From assembly GCA_937906165.1 (NCBI GenBank), contig CALCYA010000130.1, positions 1 through 13,084 of the forward strand: DNA of 13,084 nucleotides. The letters run 5' to 3'. Both the position numbers and the translations under genes were made by a program. Positions 7,153 to 13,084 of this stretch are shown one piece after another; position 1 is the first letter of the stretch, and each line of letters opens with the position of its first letter. The DNA is from an uncultured Bacteroidales bacterium. GTDB lineage: Bacteria > Bacteroidota > Bacteroidia > Bacteroidales > Bacteroidaceae. Under the pieces are notes generated by a model that had not been told where the DNA came from, made no database searches, and saw only the letters and a list, made by a program, of their open reading frames with translations.

Positions 7153-8664
7153 ATGAAAAAACTGTTTACATCTTTGTTGTTGATGGGTATGCTTGCCCCT
7201 TTCGGCGCTTCGGCACAGTTGCAGCTGAAAGAGGAGGCTCCAGCTAACCCCGACAACGAACCGGTAGAGGTACATCCTGTGCCTCATCCGCGTCAGTTAA
7301 AGTGGCAAGAGACAGAGTTCTATGCTTTCTTCCACTATGGTATGAATACTTATACAGGTCTGGAGTGGGGTAACGGTGACGAAGATCCCAAGCGTTTTGC
7401 TCCTACCGCGCCTCCCAATCCACGTCAGTGGCTCGAGACAGCAAAGGCTGCCGGCATGCGCGGTGGTATTGCAGTGGTAAAGCACCACGACGGTTTCTGC
7501 CAGTGGCCTACAGAGACTACTGACCACAATGTCACCAACTCCGGTAACGAGTATGGCCGTAACACAAACATCCCACGTGATTTTGCAGCAGCTGCAAAGG
7601 AGCTGGGCCTCAAGTACGGTTTCTATGTGTCTCCGTGGGACCGCAACAGTATTCACTATGGTACCGACAAGTATGTGAAAGATGTGTTCCTCCGTCAGTG
7701 TGCCGAGCTTGCCGAGTATGGTACCGACCAGTTCGAGATGTGGTTCGACGGTGCCAACGGCGGTAGCGGTTACTATGGTGGCCGTAACACGACGGTGAAT
7801 GTGGACCGTGCCACATACTACGATGTTCCTAACTTGCGTGACAGCATCCACAAGATCTGCCCCGACTGCGTAATGTGGGGTGTAGGTGGCGAGGCACGTT
7901 GGATTGGCAACGAGGCAGGTTGGGCTGGCCAGACAAACTGGTCGCCCGAGAACCGTGACTATGCTCCCGAGGGCAACGGCATGTACGGTAGCGAGAACGG
8001 CTGGTTCTGGTTCCCCGGTGAGAGTGACGCAAAGGCTACAAACAAGGGCTGGTTCTACCACGACGGTGAGGCTCCATTGTCTCCCGAGCGTCTGTTCCAG
8101 ATGTACCTTGAGACTGTAGGACGCAACGCAACGCTCATCCTCAATATCCCTCCCAACAAGGCGGGTGTCCTTCCCGATGCATCGGTAAAGGCTCTTGTGG
8201 GAATGGGTGACCTCATTAAGGCCCGTCTTACAAATGACTTTGCAAAGGATGCAAGGGTTGAGGTGACAGAGACACGTACTGCAGGTGCTGCACGCAACTA
8301 TGAGGCTGCGAATATGACCGACGGCGATAAGGATACATACTGGGCTACAAATGACGGCACGGTAACTGCTACAATCACTCTTACATGGGACGAGGCACAG
8401 ACTATACGTTATGTGGAGCTCATGGAGTACATTGCCAAAGGACAGCGTGTGAAAAAATTCCACATCGAGACAAGCGAGGACGGAAAGACCTGGACACGCA
8501 GGGCTTCTAATGTGGAGACAACAACCGTGGGCTATAAGAGAATCATCCCTCTCCACGGTAATACAGCCAACAGCTACGGTGCCGGCTTCAACGTGAAGGG
8601 CGTGCGCGTAGTCATCGAGGACAGCAAGGCTTGTCCGCTAATCAGTAAAGTAAGCGTTTATTAA
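7153..8664 (+). CDS. Secreted GH29 alpha-L-fucosidase, copy 2, with C-terminal discoidin-like domain
   Basis: A 503-residue paralogue of the enzyme at 2974, clearly similar along its whole length. I chose the ATG at 7153 over the in-frame TTG at 7129 because it gives a signal peptide (MKKLFTSLLLMG...ASA-Q, cut after 21) that aligns exactly with copy 1. The barrel keeps FYAFFHYGMNTYTG, VVKHHDGF (108-115), YGFYVSPWDRN, FEMWFDG with D199 as likely nucleophile, GGEARWIGNE (245-254) and FPGESDAKA. The discoidin-like domain spans about 372-503 (YEAANMTDGDKDTYW, VGYKRIIPL). Compared with copy 1 it has a longer loop at about 264-283 (SPENRDYAPEGNGMYGSENG) near the candidate acid/base region and a shorter linker, so substrate preference may differ. 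It has its own promoter and is followed after 20 nt by its partner gene. Its glycan substrate is unknown; alpha-1,3/1,4-linked fucose is a guess from family style. Confidence 0.88.
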   Translation: MKKLFTSLLLMGMLAPFGASAQLQLKEEAPANPDNEPVEVHPVPHPRQLKWQETEFYAFFHYGMNTYTGLEWGNGDEDPKRFAPTAPPNPRQWLETAKAAGMRGGIAVVKHHDGFCQWPTETTDHNVTNSGNEYGRNTNIPRDFAAAAKELGLKYGFYVSPWDRNSIHYGTDKYVKDVFLRQCAELAEYGTDQFEMWFDGANGGSGYYGGRNTTVNVDRATYYDVPNLRDSIHKICPDCVMWGVGGEARWIGNEAGWAGQTNWSPENRDYAPEGNGMYGSENGWFWFPGESDAKATNKGWFYHDGEAPLSPERLFQMYLETVGRNATLILNIPPNKAGVLPDASVKALVGMGDLIKARLTNDFAKDARVEVTETRTAGAARNYEAANMTDGDKDTYWATNDGTVTATITLTWDEAQTIRYVELMEYIAKGQRVKKFHIETSEDGKTWTRRASNVETTTVGYKRIIPLHGNTANSYGAGFNVKGVRVVIEDSKACPLISKVSVY

Positions 8665-8684
8665 TATTTCAAAGGATTACAATT

Positions 8685-11495
8685 ATGAAAATGAAGAATA
8701 TATTTGCGCTTGCTGCTTTGGTACTTCCAATGTTCGCTTCGGCGCAGACAGAGATTACATTCGAGACCGAGGACTACAAGTCTATCGGTGTGTACGATAC
8801 ATGGGAGGAGTCTCCTTTCCGCACAGGTGCCCTCAAGGGTAACTATGCGGTTATAGACAACCACCTTACATATGTTGACGAGCAGCTTGGCGTTGCTCCC
8901 AACGAGTCATCGAAGATTCTTGCCATCCAGCGTTCACGCTTCGGCAGCAACACCTTCGGCGTGCGTGTTGACCTCAAAGAGACATTCGAGCTTACACCTC
9001 AGACAAAGTATATCCACGTGATGGTTTACCGTCCTTATGGCGGCCGTGTGATGGTGGTGGGTCTCGGTAAACGCACTGAGCGTCTTGAGCAGTCGCCCGA
9101 GGCTGAACAGTTCTGGGCAATGTCTACGACAAATGTGGGCGCAGGTAAATGGCAGGACGTCGTGCTCCCTATCAAGGGTAACGGCGGTATCGATATATAC
9201 AGCCTTGTCGTTGTGCCCGACTGTGAGTCGCCTCACAACTATACCGAGGATGCCGTATGCTATATCGACAACATTGAGGTGAACAATAATCCGCAGTCAA
9301 AGTTCGTTTACGGCTACTATCCTGTTGCCTTTGACAAGGGGCAGCCGTACACCCGCAACGACCGCTTTGTGAATTCAGTGACTCTTGTATCGGGTGACGG
9401 TACACAGACTGTTGCATCTCCAACAACTCCAAAGACTGTTTACGTCGACCACGCTACCGAGGAGTTCTATGCACGCGCCGGCGAGAAGGTTACTCCAAAG
9501 TTCTCTTATACAGGCTCATGGATGCACGGATATGTATATCTTGACATTGACAACAACGGTAAGTTCGAGGCTGTGATGAACGATGACAATACTATTGCCG
9601 AGGGCAGTGAGGTGATGGCATACTCTTACTATAAAGGCAAGAACAGCACCGGTGCAACAGTTTCCAACCAGAATGTTCTTCCTCCTCCGGCATTCACTGT
9701 TCCCGAGGGTCTTGAGAACGGCTACTACCGTCTGCGTTACAAGGTCGACTGGGATTGCATTGACCCGGCAGGCAATATGGACTCCGGCAACTCAATCATC
9801 AGCAACGGTGGCGGTATTATAGATATCCGTCTGAATGTGCACGGTGACTTTGCAAACGTGAACGATGCCAACCGTAACGGTAAGGTGGTTGCTGCTGCTG
9901 ACGGCGCCGACCTCGTGAAGTACACTGCTCCTTTCGGTGAGGACTTCAAGATTCAGATGGTTCCCGAGAATGGCTTCGAGTATTCAGGTATCATCGTTAA
10001 GTATGGCTACAATCTTGGCGGTGACAGCATTGTACACGACAATGTACAGTGGCAGAAGGTCTTCTTCGAGCGCCAGCAGTTCGATGCCGATGATTGCATC
10101 GTCATCCCCGGTGAGTACATGCGCGGTGACGTTGAGATTGAGGGTCTCTTCATCGAGGAGGGTACATATGTGCCTCTGGAGCCCGAGACACGCTATGAGA
10201 CAACAAAGGTAGAGAATGGAAATTTCGCCAATGGAACCACTTGGTATACAATCCAAATAGGCCAGGACGGATATGTGCTCGCCGATAATGGCAAAGCTTC
10301 CTACATTGCACTCGACAATACAGTAGTGGATATTGAGAACCCGGCACAGTTGTGGTGCTTCACAGGTAATGAGGATGCCGGCTACCGCATTTACAATATG
10401 CAGGCCGGTGGTACAAAGGTGCTCGCAGCCCCTACAACTATGAAGGGCACTACCGGCAACTCTTCTTTCCCTACTTTGCAGCCGGTGGATAATCTTCCTG
10501 CAGGCTACACCGACCTTTGGAAGTTTGCCGACTCTGATGACCTGGGTTCTACATCCGTTGCCCATGCCTATATGTACGAGGTAGGCTACGAGAGCCACAA
10601 GGTGAATAACCGTGACGGTAGGCTTGCTTTCTGGAACGGGGGTGCCGATGCGGGTTCTACATTGCAGATATATTTTGCAAAGACAACAACCGCGACTGTC
10701 GACACTCTTACGGCTCCCGACCTGCGTGCCATGACATTGCCTACACGCATAGGCTTGCAGTCGGTATCAGAGACCAACGGTTATTGGTTCAACGGTGCCG
10801 CTCCCGAGGTCGAGAGCGAGGAGCCTGTTGTATCTAACGTGTATGTATGGGAGCCTGTTGAGGGCAGCGAATCAAAGTTCTACCTTTGCAAGGCTTATCC
10901 GGAAGGTGCTGATGGCGAGGGTTATGTGCAGGCACCTAATGGCGATGTACAGCTTGGCGCAAAGGCAAGCGCGGCGCAGTTCGAGGCATACAGCCCTATG
11001 GTTGAGGCCGGTGGCGGTGACGTCAATACTGGTGACACATCGTGGCTTGTAGAGGTTGTTGACAACCCTCACCTTGTACGCTTTGTCGCAAACGGCACAT
11101 ACTTGAACTCTCAGGCTGCGGGCGTGGCGCCCAAGTTCGCAACAGGAACAGGTGCATGGTCGGTTTGGTATGTACATAACTTTGCGAAGATGCACGTTCT
11201 TACAATGAACATTACCGTCGGTGACATTACTGAGGTAATCACAAAACTCTGCTGTGAGGGTGACGTAATAGTTTATCCTGAGTACGAGGGTTTTGTGTGC
11301 GAGCAGGGCAAAGAATATATCATGGGCAATGAGGACGTGACTATTGAACTTACATATTCCGATGCAACGGGTATTGAGGAGGTGAAAGGCGAAAATGGAA
11401 AAGTGAAAGGCATCTACGATCTCCAGGGCCGCAAGGTTGAGAACCCTTCAAGCGGTCTCTACATTGTTGACGGCAAGAAGACTTACATCAAGTAA
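8685..11495 (+). CDS. Secreted multidomain GEVED-like glycan-binding protein, partner of fucosidase 2
   Basis: A 936-residue paralogue of the 4542 gene product, similar over the first 485 residues or so and then different. The signal peptide is 1-20 (cut at ASA-Q). It carries the N-terminal beta-sandwich (21-205; EESPFRTGALKGNYAV, QRSRFGSNTFGVRVDLK), the GEVED-like domain (about 208-390; YLDIDNNGKF, YYRLRYKVDWDCIDPAGN, GGGIIDIRLNVHG) and a beta region to about 490 (VPENGFEYSGIIVKYGYN, PGEYMRG). It then has two ricin/beta-trefoil-like segments where the paralogue has one: about 510-665 (GTTWYTIQIGQDGYVL, LWCFTGNEDAGYRIYNMQAG) and 715-830 (NVYVWEPVEGSESKFYL, VRFVANGTYLNSQ). A final beta segment and the tail GIYDLQGRKV...GLYIVDGKKTYIK (909-936) follow. 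The likely role is substrate binding or display beside fucosidase 2. No catalytic motif is seen. Confidence 0.7.
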   Translation: MKMKNIFALAALVLPMFASAQTEITFETEDYKSIGVYDTWEESPFRTGALKGNYAVIDNHLTYVDEQLGVAPNESSKILAIQRSRFGSNTFGVRVDLKETFELTPQTKYIHVMVYRPYGGRVMVVGLGKRTERLEQSPEAEQFWAMSTTNVGAGKWQDVVLPIKGNGGIDIYSLVVVPDCESPHNYTEDAVCYIDNIEVNNNPQSKFVYGYYPVAFDKGQPYTRNDRFVNSVTLVSGDGTQTVASPTTPKTVYVDHATEEFYARAGEKVTPKFSYTGSWMHGYVYLDIDNNGKFEAVMNDDNTIAEGSEVMAYSYYKGKNSTGATVSNQNVLPPPAFTVPEGLENGYYRLRYKVDWDCIDPAGNMDSGNSIISNGGGIIDIRLNVHGDFANVNDANRNGKVVAAADGADLVKYTAPFGEDFKIQMVPENGFEYSGIIVKYGYNLGGDSIVHDNVQWQKVFFERQQFDADDCIVIPGEYMRGDVEIEGLFIEEGTYVPLEPETRYETTKVENGNFANGTTWYTIQIGQDGYVLADNGKASYIALDNTVVDIENPAQLWCFTGNEDAGYRIYNMQAGGTKVLAAPTTMKGTTGNSSFPTLQPVDNLPAGYTDLWKFADSDDLGSTSVAHAYMYEVGYESHKVNNRDGRLAFWNGGADAGSTLQIYFAKTTTATVDTLTAPDLRAMTLPTRIGLQSVSETNGYWFNGAAPEVESEEPVVSNVYVWEPVEGSESKFYLCKAYPEGADGEGYVQAPNGDVQLGAKASAAQFEAYSPMVEAGGGDVNTGDTSWLVEVVDNPHLVRFVANGTYLNSQAAGVAPKFATGTGAWSVWYVHNFAKMHVLTMNITVGDITEVITKLCCEGDVIVYPEYEGFVCEQGKEYIMGNEDVTIELTYSDATGIEEVKGENGKVKGIYDLQGRKVENPSSGLYIVDGKKTYIK

Positions 11496-11500
11496 TAAAA

Positions 11501-11696
11501 TAACCTAAGTTCGATATGACAAGTACGCGAAAACGCAAGCATTGTCATCCCGAATAAACATGAGGAATCTCAAAAAAACGCGAAATAAGAGATATCTCAC
11601 ATTGACTTTAGCCCCTTCGGGCGTCGACCGTTGGTTCGTTCGATATGACAAACACGCTAAAATTACAGTACTGATTTTTATATCGAACTTACGTTA
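11501..11696. mobile_element. 196-bp MITE-like element with 17-bp terminal inverted repeats
   Basis: TAACCTAAGTTCGATAT (11501-11517) and the complement of 11680-11696 (TAACGTAAGTTCGATAT) match at 16 of 17 bases in inverted orientation. Inside lie a 14-nt direct repeat GTTCGATATGACAA (11509-11522 and 11638-11651), GTCATCCCGA...GAGGAATCTC (11534-11571), GAGATATCTC (11590-11599), a small GCCC/GGGC hairpin (11611-11622), and a 19-nt core shared in opposite orientation with 2785-2803. There is no ORF. The outermost TA on each side could be a TA target duplication, as for IS630/mariner-type elements, but this is not proven. It begins six bases after the GEVED-2 stop and lies before that gene's terminator. 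Confidence 0.6.
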
Positions 11697-11716
11697 GAAT
11701 ACAAGCCTATAACTGT

Positions 11717-11752
11717 TGACGGCGGCTTTTAAAAGGCTGCCGTCATCTTTTT
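11717..11752 (+). terminator. Intrinsic terminator of the second fucosidase/partner unit
   Basis: TGACGGCGGCTTTT (11717-11730) folds onto AAAAGGCTGCCGTCA (11731-11745). Seven GC-rich pairs at the base, a G-U pair, two more pairs and a T/A top with one bulged base give a strong hairpin, followed by TCTTTTT. It lies 222 nt after the stop codon; the 196-bp repeat element fills most of that gap. Confidence 0.8.
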
Positions 11753-11784
11753 ATCGTGTTGCCGGCAAAATATTCCATTATAAT

Positions 11785-11816
11785 TTTGTAATGCTCTTTT
11801 CTTTTGTATACTTTTG
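11785..11816 (+). promoter_or_regulatory. Canonical Bacteroidetes promoter of the sugar kinase gene
   Basis: TTTG (11785-11788), a 20-nt spacer and TACTTTTG (11809-11816) give an exact match to TTTG-N19-21-TAnnTTTG. The predicted start is near 11822, leaving a leader of about 55 nt. An imperfect hairpin (11822-11839, ACAC/GTGT stem inside an AG/CT pair) would sit at the 5' end of the transcript, and ACTAACCTTA (11853-11862) precedes the ATG. The upstream in-frame TTG at 11814 lies inside the -7 box and cannot be the start. Confidence 0.85.
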
Positions 11817-11876
11817 CCTGTAGCACACTCATGTGTACTATGTAGAGAAAACACTAACCTTAAAAATATTACTCCA

Positions 11877-12950
11877 ATGAACACAATTGTTTCTCAGTTC
11901 AACATTCAGGGCAATGTTGTTGAAGTTGCTCCTCTGGGCAATGGTCTTATCAATACAACTTATCGCGTGAAGACCGAGGGCGATGCTCCCGACTATGTTC
12001 TCCAGCACGTGAACAACGCTATCTTCCCCGATGTAGATATGCTCATGAACAACATTGTTGCTGTTACAGAGCACATCCACGGCAAACTTGTTGCAGCAGG
12101 TACAGAGGATATTGCACGCAAGGTGCTAAAGTTCGTTCCTGCAAAGGACGGCAAGTACTACTACTTTGACGGTGAGAAATACTGGCGTGTAATGGAGTTT
12201 ATCCCCGATACAGTAGGTATGTCTGCGGTAACTCCCGAGACTTCTTACATCGTGGGTGAGACTTTCGGTAACTTCCAGGCTATGTTGGCCGATATCCCTG
12301 CGGAGCTGGGCGAGACAATCAAGGACTTCCACAACATGGAGTTCCGTCTGCAGCAGCTGCGTGAGGCTGTGGCTGAGAACAAGGCCGGCCGTCTTGCCGA
12401 GGTGCAGTGGCTTGTTGACGAGCTTGAGGCCCGTGCCGAGGAGATGTGCAAGGGTGAGCGTCTGCACCGTGAGGGCAAGCTTCCGAAGCGTATCTGCCAC
12501 TGCGATACAAAGGTTGACAACATCCTCTTCGACAAGGAGGGTAACGTGCTTTGCGTGATTGACCTTGACACAGTGATGCCTAACTTCATCTTCTCCGATT
12601 TCGGTGACTATCTGCGTTCAGCAGCAAATACCGGTAAGGAGGATGACAAGGACCTTGATAATGTGAACTTCAACATGGAGATTTTCAAGTCATTCACAAA
12701 GGGTTACTTGAAGTCTGCCGCTTCGTTCATCACTCCGCTTGAGGTTGAGAACCTGCCATACGCAGCGGCTCTGTTCCCATACATGCAGACAGTACGTTTC
12801 CTGGCTGACTACATCAACGGTGATACATACTACAAGATACAGTATCCCGAGCACAACCTCGTACGTTCAAAGGCACAGTTCAAACTGTTGCAGAGCGTTG
12901 AGGCTCACCAGGCCGAGATGCAGGCTTTCATCGCAGAGGTGATGAAGTGA
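11877..12950 (+). CDS. APH-fold sugar kinase, N-acetylhexosamine 1-kinase (NahK)-like
   Basis: A 357-residue cytoplasmic kinase of the aminoglycoside phosphotransferase/choline-kinase fold. Its best candidate role is N-acetylhexosamine 1-kinase, which uses ATP to make GlcNAc-1-P or GalNAc-1-P for salvage of sugars from mucin or milk-type glycans. The ATP-binding N lobe opens with PLGNGLINTTYRV (19-31). The catalytic loop is HCDTKVDN (208-215), with D210 as expected base and N215 as metal ligand, and the DFG-equivalent is IDLDT (228-232, D229/D231). Length is close to Bifidobacterium NahK (359, catalytic D208), from memory. The ATG at 11877 is chosen because the promoter overlaps the longer reading. 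It has its own promoter and terminator, so it is monocistronic. Antibiotic phosphorylation is unlikely; another sugar or amino-alcohol substrate is possible. Confidence 0.8.
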   Translation: MNTIVSQFNIQGNVVEVAPLGNGLINTTYRVKTEGDAPDYVLQHVNNAIFPDVDMLMNNIVAVTEHIHGKLVAAGTEDIARKVLKFVPAKDGKYYYFDGEKYWRVMEFIPDTVGMSAVTPETSYIVGETFGNFQAMLADIPAELGETIKDFHNMEFRLQQLREAVAENKAGRLAEVQWLVDELEARAEEMCKGERLHREGKLPKRICHCDTKVDNILFDKEGNVLCVIDLDTVMPNFIFSDFGDYLRSAANTGKEDDKDLDNVNFNMEIFKSFTKGYLKSAASFITPLEVENLPYAAALFPYMQTVRFLADYINGDTYYKIQYPEHNLVRSKAQFKLLQSVEAHQAEMQAFIAEVMK

Positions 12951-12969
12951 TATTACTTCTAATGTACAG

Positions 12970-13008
12970 GACGTCCGCCCCTTCATAAGGGACGGACGTC
13001 TTTTTTTT
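12970..13008 (+). terminator. Intrinsic terminator of the sugar kinase gene
   Basis: GACGTCCG (12970-12977) pairs with CGGACGTC (12993-13000), extended past one mismatch by CCC/GGG around a loop of about 7 nt. Eight T follow directly (13001-13008). It begins 20 nt after the kinase stop codon. Confidence 0.92.
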
Positions 13009-13084
13009 GTATTGTGGGTTACCGAATTCCGGTTCACCTGCAAACCATAGGGGGAATATCTTTTTAACACAGACAAAACATTAA
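13009..13084. other. Right-edge intergenic sequence, no gene seen
   Basis: No start codon with a supported frame is visible in the last 76 bases. ACCG-AATTC-CGGT (13021-13033) is a small inverted repeat flanked by imperfect GGT/ACC arms and could be an operator or chance. TATCTTTT (13057-13064) resembles a -7 box with one mismatch but has no TTTG box at the right distance. A gene may start beyond the window. Confidence 0.3.

Noticed and set aside
7297..8556. Long (419-codon) minus-strand open frame
   Set aside because: It lies entirely inside fucosidase 2, whose plus-strand product is clearly GH29. The minus-strand product is Cys/His/Val-rich with no family signature, a codon-bias shadow.
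11501..11696. CRISPR array
   Set aside because: Only two direct-repeat copies of 14 nt with one 115-nt gap, and terminal inverted repeats instead; no regular spacing.
11814..11876. N-terminal extension of the sugar kinase from a TTG
   Set aside because: The TTG is part of the -7 promoter box, so it cannot be in the mRNA. The ATG at 11877 starts at the conserved N lobe.

Overview
The window looks like chromosomal DNA of a gut-type Bacteroidales bacterium (Bacteroides/Prevotella-like). Four signs point there: Bacteroidetes-type promoters (a TTTG-like box about 20 nt before TAnnTTTG), A-rich leaders instead of strong Shine-Dalgarno sites, paralogous GH29 fucosidases with C-terminal discoidin-like domains, and large secreted multidomain proteins with the 'GIY-(D/N)LQG-x-K...G-x-x-IVDG' tail. 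The species cannot be named from sequence alone.

Layout. (1) 1-138, minus strand: 5' part of an unrecognised ORF that runs off the window, divergent from the next operon. (2) 233-2690, plus strand: a tight three-gene operon of serC (phosphoserine aminotransferase), a YigZ/IMPACT-family gene and a small M28/M20-like metallopeptidase, spaced 2 and 5 nt apart. (3) 2691-2973: an intergenic repeat relic, then an intrinsic terminator with a 13-T tract just before the next gene. (4) 2974-11495: the centrepiece, a tandemly duplicated two-gene cassette in the order fucosidase 1, GEVED-like partner 1, fucosidase 2, GEVED-like partner 2. A perfect 32-nt palindromic terminator and a separate promoter split it into two transcription units. 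(5) 11496-11813: a 196-bp MITE-like element with 17-bp terminal inverted repeats, an intrinsic terminator, and a well-formed promoter. (6) 11877-12950: an APH-fold sugar kinase resembling N-acetylhexosamine 1-kinase, with its own terminator. (7) 13009-13084: no gene seen.

How the genes may work together. The fucosidases are predicted to be exported and to remove terminal L-fucose from host or dietary glycans. Their partners look like multi-domain glycan-binding proteins, possibly displayed on the surface. The kinase would phosphorylate N-acetylhexosamine released after defucosylation and further trimming. No SusC/SusD pair, regulator or transporter lies in the window, so this is not a classical polysaccharide-utilisation locus. 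The conserved enzyme-plus-partner pairing, its duplication, and the related intergenic repeats in opposite orientation on either side are the most notable features.
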